The position numbers and the translations under genes are program-made. A stretch of DNA of 49,759 bases from Ophiosphaerella korrae (Eukaryota > Ascomycota > Dothideomycetes > Pleosporales > Phaeosphaeriaceae): NCBI GenBank assembly GCA_028456385.1, contig JALNQF010000308.1, positions 1 to 49,759 of the forward strand. The letters are read 5' to 3'. The notes under the pieces were generated by a model. The model made no database searches. It was not told where the DNA came from and was given only the letters and a program-made list of their open reading frames with translations. Below, piece by piece: positions 24,120-37,150 of this stretch; position 1 is the first letter of the stretch, and each line of letters opens with the position of its first letter.

Positions 24120-25590
24120 TAGTTAACTAGGTATACTTTATATCTTTTATATTAACTTACTTCTTATCTCTTTATAGTCCTTTAGAGGAAACTATAGTAG
24201 TCTCTTTATCTAGTGCTAGTCCTTTAGCCTAGATTAATAGGGTCTAGGGCTCTTCCTTTTCTAAATCTTCTACTAGTAAGTCTATTACGTATACTACCTC
24301 TTCTAGCTACGCTTTTATTCTACCTTCTTTTATTACTACTACTTTATACTTTTATAAGAACTACGCTACTCTTTACTTACTTAAAAGATATATAAAGTAG
24401 TTATTATTATAACAAAAGGTCTAATAAAGTATTATATACTATACTTCTTTACTCCTAGCTACTTTCTTTCTTCTTTTAGTTGTCTTTAACTAGGTTTCTT
24501 TATCTTTCTTAGGGTCTTTACTTCTATAGTCTTTTACAAAGTATCTTAGTTTTCTATATTTATAATATACTATATCTTTCTTTTATTTTAATTAGTAGTT
24601 CTTTCTATAGTAGCCTAGTTTACTATAGTTAAAGTACGTAAACTCTTTATTTTTCTTTTTCTTCTTATCCTTATTAGTATTAAGGATTATAGGGTCTCCC
24701 TTATTATAGTTCTAGGTAGATCCTCTATACTTATTCTTTTTCTCTTCTTAAAGATTATTATTAATCTATATTACTTGTTACTTTAGTACTTCTAGTATTC
24801 TTAGCTTTTCTATATAAATTATTTTATATTATATCTTCTTATTTAGTCCTTGTTTAAATTATAATATTAGAGATAGCTTATTCTTTTCTATTTTTTACGA
24901 TAGTTATTTAAACTATAATATATATTTAGGAATACTTATGTTTTGTATAAGCTTCTCTAGCCTTTCTTTAGCTTATTAGGTAATATTTATATCCCTAAAT
25001 ACTACTCTTATTTGTCTAGTAAAGTATTTATAACTTCTAAAGATAGCTTTTATCTTATCTTTCTAGTTTATTACTACGTGTATTGTATAGTCTATCTAGT
25101 AAGGTTTAAACTATCTTATCGCGTCTCCTTTAAGATATATTCTAATATATATTACCTTTTTATCTTTTCTATTAAAGTATAGTACTTATATATTAATCTA
25201 GAGTTGTACTAAAGCTATAAAAGGTCTTAGGTTCTCTCTTATCCTATTAAACTTCTTAAGTATAGGTATCTTAGGTAGTTTCTTTGTTGCACTTATTTCT
25301 AATCGTTAGGTAATTAACTCTATCTAGTTCTATCCTTTAATAATAGCCTTAATCTAAGCTTTATTCTATTTCGCGTGCTCCTAGAGTTCTTTGTTTTAGG
25401 TTTCTAGGGCATTAATTACTATTTTTATATCTTTTTTCTTAGAGATTAAGTTGTTTATATAGTCTCTAACTTACTTCTATACTATATTATCTAACTTATA
25501 ACTACTTAGGGGTGCTTTAGCTACTTTCTTAGTTAAACTTTCTACTATTATATTAGCTAGACTATACGCTACTTACGCTTCGCTCCTTAT
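24120..25590 (-). pseudogene. Element D gag remnant
   Basis: A CCHC knuckle (Cys codons as TAY) at about 24,596-24,636, followed by a Lys-rich stretch and a second knuckle-like segment. Colinear with A, B and C gag and with the fragment at 34,220-35,042. Begins shortly after the 5' LTR. Confidence 0.7.
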
Positions 25591-25609
25591 AATAACTAAA
25601 TTAGTAAGG

Positions 25610-26070
25610 TGTAATAGGCTACCTATTATTAACTATAGATACCTATCTTATAAGAGTTAGTAGATTAGGAAGTAATAATAAAAGCTTATATAGTAATCTA
25701 TAATAACTATAAATAATAGAAGATATTTTGTAACTGTCTTGTATTAGCGTTTTGTAGTTAAAGGATTAAATTACTAATACTATCCTAATAATGCGTATTA
25801 CTACTAATTATATATTAATATTACCTTAGCGACTTTGTTACTTTGTATTTACTAAGATCGCGAATTTACAAATTTATTACACGATTACTTCGCGACTTTA
25901 TATTTACTAAGATCGCGAATTTACGAATTTATTACGTGTCCTAATTGTAGTTAGTTTCCTAATTAAGCTTGTTATCCTATAAGTTATTACTCTACTTGTC
26001 CTATGCTTCGTTAATAATTAAGCGTAGACTAATTAGTTCTATCTTAGTTTCTCTTGTTACTACTATAATA
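25610..26070 (-). repeat. Element D 5' LTR
   Basis: 461 bp, plus-strand start TGTAATAGGCTACC and end CTATAATA. It contains two copies of a segment of about 57 bp built on AAGATCGCGAATTTAC. The short open frame at 25,969-26,175 lies across it and is not a gene. Confidence 0.9.
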
Positions 26071-26174
26071 TATATCTTATATTTTAGTATATTTTACTAT
26101 AGAAATCTAGATTTTAGAAGTATTTTAGGGCGTATAGCTTACTTGTACGCGCATCTTACTTATAAACTACGTTA

Positions 26175-27270
26175 AGTATAATAAATATATATAATATAAA
26201 AGGTTATAACTAGTTAAAGTACTAGAATAACTTTAAGAAGTTATTATAATAGACTTTATTACAAAGTTACTTAAGTTAAAAAACTTAATATTAAGAGTTA
26301 AGTATAATAAAATCTTAATAATAGTAGATAAACTTATAAAGTATTTATACTTTAGACTATATAAAGAAAAAAATAAGATAGAAGTTACTAAATACTAGTT
26401 CCTAGGAACTATAATTAGCTAGTATAGTATTCTAGATAAGATTATTATAGATAGGAATATAAGATTTATATTAAAATTTTAAAAAATAATAATAGTCTTA
26501 TTAGGAACTATATATTAAATATAAATAGAATACTATCTATAAATAGATAGATAGTTAGAATATATAAATTAAATAGTAGAATAGTACTAAAGATACTATC
26601 TTAACTATAACTAGAATAATTAGATATAACTACTACCTATAGTATAGTTTGTATATAATAGTATAAAGAATATAGTAATAAGAGTATTACTATTTTTTAT
26701 AAACTATAGATTTAATCCTAATATATACTAACTACTAAAGAATATAGAGTCCTAGACTCTAAAAGAAGAAAACTTTATAAATAGAATAAAAGAAATATAT
26801 AATTAACTAAGATAAGATACTAAGTTCTAATATAATTGAATAGTAAAGTACTATAATAAAAAATATAAAGAAGTACTTTAATTTAAAGTAGAAGAAAAAG
26901 TATAGTTAGTTTAAAGAAATATTATAAGTAAATAATCTAGTTTATAACTAGATTATATAAAGATTAGACTATATAAGATTAAGAAGAAAGTTATACTAGT
27001 TATATTTAGATTAAAACTACTAAGTAAAATAAGAATATACTTAATATTTTATATAGTACTATTTAAGATAGTACTATATAATATAGATATATATAAAGAA
27101 TAAAAAGAATAAAAAGTAAAGAGAATTCTATAGTACTAGATTTATAAGAGAAAAAACTATTACTTAGTAGAATATATAAGAATAGATAAAAAAGAGTAGC
27201 TATAAGAAGATATATAAGAACTAGAAAATAATCTTAATTACTTTAAGATATTAAAAGAGTTCTAAAGTTA
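26175..27270 (+). pseudogene. Element C pol remnant, part 2 (integrase with chromodomain)
   Basis: Resumes at the CX2C of the zinc finger and is followed by a clear IMDFITKLP-type integrase start (about 26,240-26,275). The core reads through SILDKIIIDRN and a YYLQTDRQLE-like segment. A C-terminal block at about 27,130-27,265 (YYLVEYIRIDKKE ... ELENNLNYF with Trp codons now stops) fits a chromodomain, as in fungal chromoviruses that target H3K9-methylated chromatin. Confidence 0.78.
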
Positions 27271-27968
27271 AAAGTTTCTAAGTTACTTTATAGTAAACTA
27301 AGAAAGTAATTAAAATTCTAAAGAAGGTATAAAATATACCTAATAAATAGAAAGGCGATTAAATTACTAGAAAGAAGAGCTAATATAGTATCTTTTAAAT
27401 CTAGCTTAGCTTTTAAAGTAGAAGATTACTAAATAGTCTTCTTATTATTTAAGGCCTTTATCTTATAAAGACAATTTAAATAAGCTTAATTATTAGATAA
27501 TTATATATAATTCTTAAGAAGTTAAGTCTAATATTTTTCTAGCGTATACTAAGAGGCTTCCTATAGCTTCTTATACTTACTTTTAGCCTCTATAATCTAT
27601 AAAAATAGTTTTTTTTAAGTATAGTTTATAGCTCTCTTTATTACAAGTAAGTATAGATATATATAAGTATTTATAACCTATACTTTACTATAGAGATACT
27701 TAAAATATTATAAAATATATAAATATTAGCGTAAATATATACTTTATAAGCTATACTATACTTTAAAAAGAGATATATAATAAGAAGGTTAGAAGACTTA
27801 TAATAAAAGTAAAGAAATATATTATTACTTACGCGTAATATAAAATTTACTAGAGTAAAATAATAATAAGTTAAAAGAGTAAGAATAATAGAAAGTAAAG
27901 TACTTTATATTAATAAAGAAACTAGGTTAATAACTTTAGCTTTAGAGTAGAGAAATAAAGAACTACCT

Positions 27969-27982
27969 AGAGAGGAGAATAG
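27969..27982 (+). other. Element C polypurine tract
   Basis: AGAGAGGAGAATAG immediately before the 3' LTR. Confidence 0.75.
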
Positions 27983-28384
27983 TATTATAGTAGTAATAAG
28001 AGAAATTAAAATAGAACTAATTAGCTTTAACTTAAGTACTAATAAAGTATAAGATAAGTAAAGTAATAAACTTAATTAGGAGATAACTTATAACTAGAAT
28101 ATATAAGTAAAGTAATCTATTAATTTATAGCTACTAAGTTAGAATACAAAGAATAGATAAATAGATTAGTAGAAGTATATAGGCTATAAAGATATACTTT
28201 ACTAAGAAGGATTAGTAATTTAATTATTAACTACAAGCGATAATACTTAATATTAACTATTAGAAATTATTATATTGTTTATAGCCTATTATATAATTAT
28301 ACCTATACTTCTACTATTACTTTTTACTATACTAAACTCTACCCTTTAGGCCTTAAGTAGTTAATAACTTAGAGCCCTATTATA
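27983..28384 (+). repeat. Element C 3' LTR (402 bp)
   Basis: Starts TATTATAGTAG, ends CCCTATTATA, followed by the ATTAT duplication. It lacks about 58 bp that the 5' LTR has near 13,265-13,320 (an extra ATAGATTAATAGATTAG-type stretch), and is otherwise colinear. Confidence 0.88.
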
Positions 28385-28429
28385 ATTATCTTTATCTTTT
28401 TAATATTAGAATTATTACTATATTAGTAT

Positions 28430-28682
28430 TTTCTACTTAGCTAGTTCTAGTAAGCTTATATAGAACTTAGAGTATACTTTAGTATTTTTTAGTAGCTTTA
28501 GTATTTTTATAACTAGCTATTATAAGATATAAGCTTAGGAATAAGTAGGAGATAATTATTAATTAAAGAGCTATCTAAGCTAGGCTACTTATATATAGTA
28601 GAGTAGCTCGAATAGCTTATATAGCTTACTTACTACTATAGGCTTACCTAAATTGTATAGAGCGAAGCTCTAACTTATAACA
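28430..28682 (-). repeat. LTR-4-like repeat, boundaries uncertain
   Basis: About 220 bp here match, inverted, the solo LTR at 42,436-42,827. The high end reads CTTATAACA (LTR start TGTTATAAG on the minus strand). The other end is unclear and may have been split by insertion of C. Confidence 0.5.
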
Positions 28683-30912
28683 CTAGCTTATTATCTTTTA
28701 TTATAAGTATATATATATAAGCGTATCTTAGTACTTAGCTTAGTATAAATAAGCTTATTAGAGCTCTATATAGTATAAGTATATACTACTACTTTAGCTC
28801 TATATAAGTATATTAGCTAGTTTAAGTAAAGCTCTCTATTAATAATAGATCTATTAATAACTTTCTAACTACGCTTACTAGCTTGTAATATCTTTCTTAA
28901 CTAAAAATAGTCTAACTTTAATATAGTCTAGTTTTTTACTAGTTTACTTTATCTATAGATTTTTTATATAAAGATACACTTTATCTTCTTCTTTTAGCTA
29001 AAGTACTATTTTTTATTTTTTATTAATATATAAAATACTTTATTTCTAAGCTTTTTATAGTCTTTATTTTATCTTATTATAGAGTTATTATATTTCTTTA
29101 ATTCTAACTAATACTACCTTTATTTTAAGTCTTAGTAGTACTCTTTTAAATAAATTAGATTTTATCTTATAATTTATAAAATATAGTATTTTACTTATTA
29201 CTTCTAAGTACTTATTATTATATACTAATTATACTATAGGTAATAGTAATACTTAATTATTTTACTTCTAATAACTATAAATCTTTAGGTATATCTTTAA
29301 TATTCTATTAGTTTTTTCTATTTATCTATCTATCTTTAGATAATAGGCTATTAATAGCTTTTTTTTATCTCTATTACTATAAGTAGTATTATCTAATAGT
29401 TAGATATAAAAATCTTATTTTTAATACTAATAATACTTTTTACTATCTTATATCTTTATATAAGTACCTTTAGTAGTACGTATTCTAGATATTTTACTTT
29501 ATAGTTACTTTAGAATTTCTATATTTTAGTATATTTTATAAATTAGTCTATAATAACTATTATTATATTATATCCTAATCTTATTATAAAGTTCTTTAAT
29601 ATTAGTAGTTTTATAATAAAGTTTAATATAATATCTATCTAAAGTTCTTCTAGTATTTTAATTACTTATATCTTTTTATAAGGTATATATATCTTATATT
29701 TATTCTTTTAGTAATTAGTATATTCTTTAATTAACTATATAAATATTTATTTTACTTTATAAAATCTATAGTTTTTCTAGATTAACTTAATAGTTTATAT
29801 AATCTCTAGGTACTTATATACTAAGTTATTATAGTATTATTATATAATTACTTTTTATAATTCTTCTAGAACTTTATTTATACTTTTAACTAGGTTATTA
29901 ATTTCTTACTCTTATTCTAGTTGTATATTTAGTACTAAGTATCTCTATCTATTATCTTAGAGTATAGCTTCTTTTACTATTTATTTCTTTCTTATAATAT
30001 TATATCTTTAGCTAAGTATATCTACTTAGCTATTTTTATTACCTAGTACGTACTAGATCTTAAACTTATAACGTCCTAGTAGCTCTAACTATTATATCTA
30101 CTTCTCTTTTAACTCCTTACTTATTATAAAGTATATTAGGTTCTTGTAATCTATTTTAATAATTACTTCTACTATACTTTTAGTATACGCTCTCTATTAC
30201 TTTAGTATATTAACTATTATAAGTAGCTCCTTATTATATACGTTATATCTTTCTTCTTATTTTAAGAATATCCTTAAATAGTATATAATTAGATTCTATT
30301 TCTCTTTATACTTTTATAGTACTATAGCTCTATAAGCTAGATTAGATATATTTATTTTTATATCTAACGTCTTATTACTATAAAATTACTTTAGAACTAG
30401 TAGTAAAATATAAGCTTACTTAAGTTCTTTATAAGCTTTATAAGTAGTACTATATTTTTTAGAAAATATTTTTATAATGTATTAGTTAAAGTTAATAAAT
30501 CTTAAGAATAATTATACGTTTTTAACTATCTTAGGTTCTTTCTATTCTTTTACTACTTTAATCTTTTCTCTACTTATTTTAACTTTATTAATACCTATTT
30601 TATACTATTTATATTTCTTTAGCTTTAGTTATAAGTTATATTAGTCTAAGTACTATAGTACTATTATTACTTACTCTACGTACTTGTCTTCTTCTTTAGA
30701 ATATATTTATATATTATCTAAGTAAGTTAAAATAAACTTATATAAGTATTCTTATTATATATTATTAATTAGTCTTTAGAATATTACTAGTATATTTATT
30801 AGTCTAAAAAGTATTACTATATACTTATAGTTTTTATAGTGTATTTAGAATAGTATCTTCTATTCTTTACTTACTTTAATTTATATTAAGTAGTATCTAT
30901 CGTTTAAGTCTA

Positions 30913-31451
30913 TACTATAGGGGTTACCTATTATTAACTATAGTAGCCCTCTTATAGTATATTAGTAGATTAGAAGATAATAATAAAAGCTTATATAGTA
31001 ATTAAGTAATAACTATAAATAATAGTTAATTTGTATATATAATGTTAAGTATTAGCGTACTAGGTTAGAGATTAGATTACTAATACTATCCTAATTATAC
31101 GCATTACTATTAACTATATACTTATACTAATCTATTTATATAACCTTATAGATTACCTTAATCTATTACACGTATTTATAGATCGCCCTAATCTATTATA
31201 TATTTTTATAGATTACTCTAATCTATTATACGTATTTATAGATTACTCTAATCTATTATACGTATTTATAGATTACTCTAATCTATTATACGTATTTATA
31301 GATTACTTTGTATTACGTATCTAGGTTATAGTTTATCTCCTAATTAAGTTTATTATCCTATAGGTTATTACCCTACTTATCTTATACTTTGTTAGCAACT
31401 AAGCTAGGACTAATTAGTTCTATCTTAATTTCTCTTGTTATATTTATAATA
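30913..31451 (-). mobile_element. Solo LTR of family 1 (539 bp) inside element E RT
   Basis: Perfect GTCTA duplications at 30,908-30,912 and 31,452-31,456. Removing it restores the E RT reading across the palm motif. Longer than other family-1 LTRs because of 30-bp tandem repeats. Confidence 0.88.
31131..31310. repeat. Tandem repeat, 30-bp unit, six copies
   Basis: Exact 30-bp periodicity of ATCTATTATACGTATTTATA plus GATTACTCTA. The first unit is degenerate; the middle ones are nearly identical. The unit contains the palindromic pair ATCTAT/ATAGAT. It sits in the U3-like part of the LTR. Confidence 0.92.
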
Positions 31452-34219
31452 GTCTAGCTTTATAAAAATATTTACTTTACTTAGCTTATTTTAGAGCTTA
31501 TCTATATTTAGTAGTAAGTATTAGTCTTTTACTATAATATTATTTAGTTTTTAGTAGTCTATATATATCTTTAATAGTCTCTTTTTATTAAGTATAAAAA
31601 GAATTAAAAATCTTACTAATAATAAAGATTCTTAGATATATTCTTTTCTTAAGTCTTTATTTAGTATTTTTTAGAGGATTACTAACTTACTCTTTATTAA
31701 TCTATAAATAGGCCTTAAAAGTAGCTCTTTTTGCTCTTATAACTTAATTATATAGTTTTAATATTAGAACTTAAGTAATACTAGTATATTTATCTCTTCT
31801 ATAAATAAGTAGCTAAACTTCTTATCTTATTCTAAGATCTTAGGAGTTACGTATTACTCTTTTACTCTTACTTCTTAGCCTAGCGCTTTACTAGTACCTA
31901 TAGAGGTACTTATTCTCTTTTAATACGTTACTATTAAAGCTACTATCTTATATAGTACCTTTTTATCTACTATTATATACTACTAATACGTAGGCTTAGA
32001 TCTATATGCGTCTTTATTGTTATTAAAAAAAAAGTTTTAGTTTTTCTAATTAACTTTAGAATTAAACTATAATAGCTATAGGAGTCCTAATATAATATTT
32101 TTATTAGCTAAAACTAATACGTCTAGATTAATTATTATACTATATTATTAAATAATAATTTCTATAGTTACTTTATTACTAACTATTAGGTTTCTTACTA
32201 TTACTTATCTATTTGCAATATAAATTAGATAGAGTATCTTCTTTAGTTATAATTAGAGTTCTACTTATTCTACTACTTTAAATATAATTAGATTTATAAA
32301 TAACTCTAAATCTACTAATACTTTTATTTTTTTTCTCCTAATCTATACTAAGAGTTTAATAAGTCTTTTAGTATTAATAGTATTATAGCTTCTAGATATA
32401 TATCTAGTATTAGCTATTTACTTAAAAAAATTATAATCTTTTAATTTTTATTAATCTTCTACTAAAATCTTTCGCGTATCTTAATCTTTCTATATTATTT
32501 ATACTTATCTAGTATATAAGTTTACTAGATTAGATTAATATATTAGTTATTTATAAGTATCTTACCTATATTTATATCTTCTTTAGTTATACTTAGAAAG
32601 TACTTTACTTTCTACTTATTTTATAAGTATTATTTATATATTATATTTATATACTCTTCTTAGTTCTATTTATACCTAGATTTCTTATAAGAAAAGTATC
32701 TAGTTCTAATCTTATTAGAATAGTAGGTAAAGTAATTATTATAGTAATATCTTATCTATAATAGTAGTAGATTGTTTAGGTTATATAGATATAGCTAATA
32801 TTATAGTTTTTATCTTAACTCTAGATCTATAATAATTAGTACCTAATTTTTATTTATATATAATAGTTTATATTATAAAGTTTACTTACTCTTATATATT
32901 TAGTGTTTTTTATTTTTCTATTCTTTTACTAAGTAGTAGCTATCTACTAGTCTCTAGATTTCTTTTATAAATTTATCTTATATATTCGTCTTTTTTTACC
33001 TTAGCTATAGTATCTTAGGTAGTATTTTTTATTTAGAAAACTTAGGCTCTTAGCTCTTTTTTCTATTCTTGTCTTAAGCTATATATACTTACCTTCCTAG
33101 ATATAGTATTACTTTACACTAGTTATACTTTACTCTTCTTTAGCGTAGCTAAAAGTATTTTAAAGTATTTATCTTAGCTTATTTCTACTTTAGCTAATAT
33201 AGCTTTATATAGCTTTATAACTCTAGTAGTATATTTATAGCTTTTACTTTATTATTTATTATAAATTTTATAGCTTATATAGTAATATTATAGTAGTTAT
33301 ATCTTTTACTTATATCTTAGTACTAGAGGTTTATATTCTTATAATCTCTCTTCTCCTAGCTTCTTTTAGAGATTACTTTCTATTCTTCCTCTCTATTATT
33401 ATCTTATTACTAAAGAATATTAACTTATTATATTACTTTATTCTCAGCTTAGTAATTCTTTACTAAGTACTTTATCTTACTATACTTATAGTATTTTTAG
33501 CTTTTTACTCTTTTAGAGTTCTTATAGTAATAGTATTTTTATTTTCTTAAGTTTATATTATTAATATATATATTATTTATTCTAAAGTATCTATAGCTAC
33601 TCTTAACTTAGTTATTTTTATATTTACGTTAGTACTTATAACTAAGTTTATACTTCTTATTATCTATACGTAGTAGTCCTTAGTTCTTAGCTTCTACTAT
33701 ATATTTATATATATAGTTATTATCTTAGATTACTTCTTCTATTAGGTTCTCTAGTATTTTGATTTTAACTCTACTATATACTAGCTTACTTTTTATATTA
33801 CTTTTTATTCTTTATTAAAATATCTTTATTAATAATTTATTATTTTATTCTATTTATATTATGTAGCTTTAAAATTAATTAGTATAGTTTATTACTAACT
33901 TATTTTATTATAGCTACTCTATTAAAGTTTATTTTTAAACTTAATCTATTTTTTAAATATCTTATTATAGTTAGTATTCTTATTATTAAAGTATTTTTTA
34001 TAGTATAGTATAATATTTTTTTTTAATTTACTCTTTATATAAGATAATATAAGTATAGCTCTATCTTTATTTTTTACTTAGTTTACTTTAAAGTAAAGAT
34101 TAAGTTATAAGATTTATAGCTTAAGATTATATTATTCTCTATAGTAGAGGTCTATCTAAGTAACCTTAAAAGTAGTAGTATAAGTTAGTCCTATATACTA
34201 GTTATCTATATTTATTAAC

Positions 34220-35042
34220 GTATTACTTATTTTAAAGATATTAAATATATTATTACTTTAAAACTAAGTAAATATAATAAAGGTAAGTAAGCATCTATAA
34301 GATAAGTAAAGTTAATAAATAAGTTACTTAATTACCTTAATTAATAGTAAGCTTTTATTAGAGTATTATTAGGTATATAAGTATTAATAAGTAGATAAGA
34401 ATCTAATTAAATTATTAGGTATAATACTTTATTTAGATAAGAGTATAAAGAAGATATTAAATATAATAGTCTATAAAGGTCTATTAACGTTCCTATATAC
34501 TTACTATATAGTGTTTATTTCTAAGTACTTACTCTAGAGCGTTTACTCTAGAATACTTACTACTTAATAGTTATATATTCTACTATACTATATTACTTAG
34601 TATAATTATATATAATATAATAGTATAAAGCTACTTTGTATTATAATACTAAGATACTTTATAAAAGATTATAGAAGTAAAGACTTAAAAAAAAACGCTT
34701 AGTTAAAGATAACTAAAGATAAGAAGAAAGTACCTAAAGTAATAGCTAAGCCTTAAGAGAAAATAGTAGTATATAGAGAAATATACTATATAATACTTAA
34801 CTAAACCTTTTATTATAATAATAACTACTATATATATATTTTAAGTTAGTAAAAACTAGGATAGTTTTTATAGAAGAGAAAAGTAGTAGTAATAAGAAAT
34901 AAGAACTCTAAATAATCTACTAATATAAGATTTAGAAAAAGAAGAAATCTAGATTCTTTTAATTACTACTTAGGAAGAAAAAAGTAATAAAGAATAAGTT
35001 AAAATTAAAAGTATAGAGTATACCTAACTTAATAAAGAACGC
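34220..35042 (+). pseudogene. Family-1 gag fragment carrying an LTR-2 insertion
   Basis: 34,220-34,268 and 34,649-35,042 align with the gag of D (about 24,560 down to 24,120) and of C (15,050 onward), including the AAGATACTTTATAAAAGA segment. It is cut off on the right by the family T element at 35,045. No 5' LTR is attached. Confidence 0.7.
34269..34648. mobile_element. Solo LTR-2 (380 bp), copy 2
   Basis: Flanked by CTAAG duplications (34,264-34,268 and 34,649-34,653). D gag shows the uninterrupted AAACTAAGATACTTT. Matches 11,884-12,277. Confidence 0.78.
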
Positions 35043-35044
35043 TA

Positions 35045-37148
35045 TAGTAGGGTAATATAAAAAAAAGTATAAAAACAAGTTATTGTTTTTAAATAGTTCT
35101 AACTTAACAAATAAAAGGGCTAAAAATATAAGTAAATATAAATTTTAAAGAGAAAATTTTAGAATTTATTTTAGCTTACTACTATTTTTAATTACTAAGC
35201 TTAGTAGAGCTACAACTAAAACTATTTAGAGGACTTTTTTTTATGCTAATTTTAGAGCTTTATTACTTTTTATTTATAATTTCTTTTTCTCTTATTTTTT
35301 AGTATAAGTTAGATACATATAAAAATATTAATATAAGATAGTTATATATTATTCTAATTAGTTAAAGAGAAGAAATTTTATAAAAGGAATAAAAGTAATA
35401 TTTTAGTAATACCTTAGATTTAAAAGCTATAACCCCTTACTATTAGTACTTAGTAGGATAACTATTAGCTACTAAATAGTCTTACTAACGCTTTTCTCTA
35501 GATTAAATATAATTATCTATAGGTTCTTAAAGTATAAGCTCTATTCTTCTTTTTTTTACTATTTTAAAGGATTCTACTACTATAGAAGTAGTCTATATAA
35601 GAAAACTTTCTTTATATCTTTTAATTAATTAATCTTTTAATAAACTCTATACGTATTTAATAAGAATTAGATCTTAACTATAAGCGTAGTAAAGAAAGAG
35701 TTTTATTCTATTTCTTTTAATCTAATTAATAATAGTTAAAGCTTTATATATTCTACTATTATCTTCTTAATAACTTATTCTTGTTTCCTAGTTAGCTATT
35801 TATAACCTAAGATTAAAGTTCTATTAACTACTTATTTTAAAATAGTAAAAAAACTATAGAAAATAGTATTTAAAAACTTCTGTATATTAATATACTTTAT
35901 AATATACTTTTTAAGTACTATATTAATATAAGAAGTAGGATTAAGAGGTTTACTATTAATTAGGTCCTAATTAAGATTTAGGTCTTATCTTCTTCTTATC
36001 TAAATAGCTTTCTATCCTTAGATATTTTTTAACTTTAATAATATAATAGTTAGAAAGATAACTATAAAATTATATTTAGGAAGAAATTAAAATATACAAG
36101 AAATAAAATATTTTTACTTATTATAATTTTTATTAAACTTGTTTCGATTTATTATAGAGACTATTTCTTTTCTACTTATATTTTTATATAATTTATAGTA
36201 ATAGTTAAGCTTATCTACTTTGTATATTTACAAATATATATATTTTTATATATTTTTTAATGTTTTATTATATTCTTAGCTCTCTAATAAAGTAGTAATC
36301 TTAATTTTTAGTATTTTATTTATAAATAAGAAGCTTTTTACTAGTAATATTAATAGTATAGCTTTTATCTTTAATAAAATATTGTAAGTTACTAATAGAG
36401 ATATTAATACTATATTTAAATAATTATCTCTATTTAGTCTTCTTAAAACTCTATATTATATCTCTATTTAGTTATCTTTATTCTCTATATTTTAACTTAG
36501 TAATATACTCTTCTATTACTTAAGTAATAGAGAGTAGATTACTATTTTTTTTCTAATTCGAATTATAGTAGTTTTAATAGACTTGTATTCCTTTTTAATA
36601 ATAGTATTAATAATAAAAAGAGTTATATTAGAAAAGTAAAGAAAGTTAACTTTAGGTTTAAATTTTATAACGTTTATTAATATTTATTAAGGATATAGTA
36701 AAAGATAAGAAAAAAGATATTAGAAGTTATTTTCTTATATATAGACTAATAGATTAGTAATCTATTTTATTAGTTTAGCTTATATAATAAAGTTCTTACT
36801 TTTTTCTATTTAAGCTAACTAACTAAGTAGATAACAAATATCCTAACAAATTAGGTTATCTAATCTTCGTTTACCTATTATAGAATATATAATATAAAAA
36901 TATAATTTTATACGCTAATAAAAAAGTTCTATTAGGTTAAATTTTTAGAAAAAAAAGGCCTCTAAATACTTCGAATCCTAGCTGTAGCTTACTTAGTAAT
37001 TAAGATTTATAGTATACTATATTATAGAGCTAGATATTCTCTTTAAAATTTATATTCGCTTATATTTTTAGCTATTTTATTTGTTAAGATATTACTAGTT
37101 AAAAACTACAACCTTTTTTTACACTTTTTTTTTCGTGTTACTCTACTA
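35045..37148. mobile_element. Complete Tc1/mariner-like TIR element, family T (2,104 bp)
   Basis: TIRs of about 200 bp beginning TAGTAGGGT.. (consensus CAGTAGGGTGACACG from the other copies). TA duplications at 35,043-35,044 and 37,149-37,150. The size fits a one-gene Tc1/pogo/Fot1-class element, but no transposase frame or DDE/DDD residues can be recognised after RIP. Confidence 0.82.
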
Positions 37149-37150
37149 TA

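Larger units (their letters stand above)
18667..26070 (-). mobile_element. Element D: complete Ty3/gypsy chromovirus, family 1 (7,404 bp)
   Basis: Two LTRs of exactly 461 bp (18,667-19,127 and 25,610-26,070) and perfect TATAT duplications (18,662-18,666 and 26,071-26,075). Minus-strand order LTR, gag, protease, RT, RNase H, integrase, LTR. It contains MITE-2 at 20,165-20,589. Stops throughout show it is dead. It keeps more CG, CA and TG than C, so it may be younger or less often mutated. Confidence 0.93.
18371..26172 (-). mobile_element. MITE-1 copy 2, split by element D
   Basis: Inverted relative to 9,669-10,102. Parts 18,371-18,666 and 26,076-26,172 (393 bp together) carry both ACGTAGTTTATAAG ends, with TA at 18,369-18,370 and 26,173-26,174. 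Against the intact copy, about 30-40 bp near the second part are missing. Element D is inserted at TATAT; the intact copy shows the uninterrupted ggctatatcttatatttt. Removing the whole insert restores a single TA in the C integrase. Confidence 0.9.
13119..28384 (+). mobile_element. Element C: Ty3/gypsy chromovirus, family 1, with nested insertions
   Basis: Bounded by ATTAT duplications at 13,114-13,118 and 28,385-28,389. Plus-strand order: 5' LTR (13,119-14,035, split by a solo LTR), gag, protease, RT/RNase H to 18,370, then a MITE carrying element D, then integrase with chromodomain (26,175-27,270), purine tract and 3' LTR (27,983-28,384). Subtracting the insertions leaves 7,005 bp, close to the 6,977 bp of D without its MITE. 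Heavily RIP-mutated and non-functional. Confidence 0.9.
28690..34215 (-). mobile_element. Element E: second Ty3/gypsy element, RIP-degraded
   Basis: Minus strand. The integrase motif YLKIDRQIEKTN (HPQTDGQTER type) is near 29,310-29,350. The RT box YLDN lies at about 30,714-30,725 and the upstream KLDL palm motif is split by a solo LTR at 30,913. Protease and gag should lie at about 31.9-33.6 kb but no knuckle could be read with confidence. LTRs of E itself were not defined. Diverged from family 1. Confidence 0.65.

Noticed and set aside
25969..26175. 68-codon open frame at 25,969-26,175
   Set aside because: It spans the D LTR end and the MITE-1 arm, is low-complexity and has no family features.
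31131..31310. CRISPR-like array of 30-bp repeats
   Set aside because: Units are contiguous without spacers, inside a solo LTR of a fungal genome.
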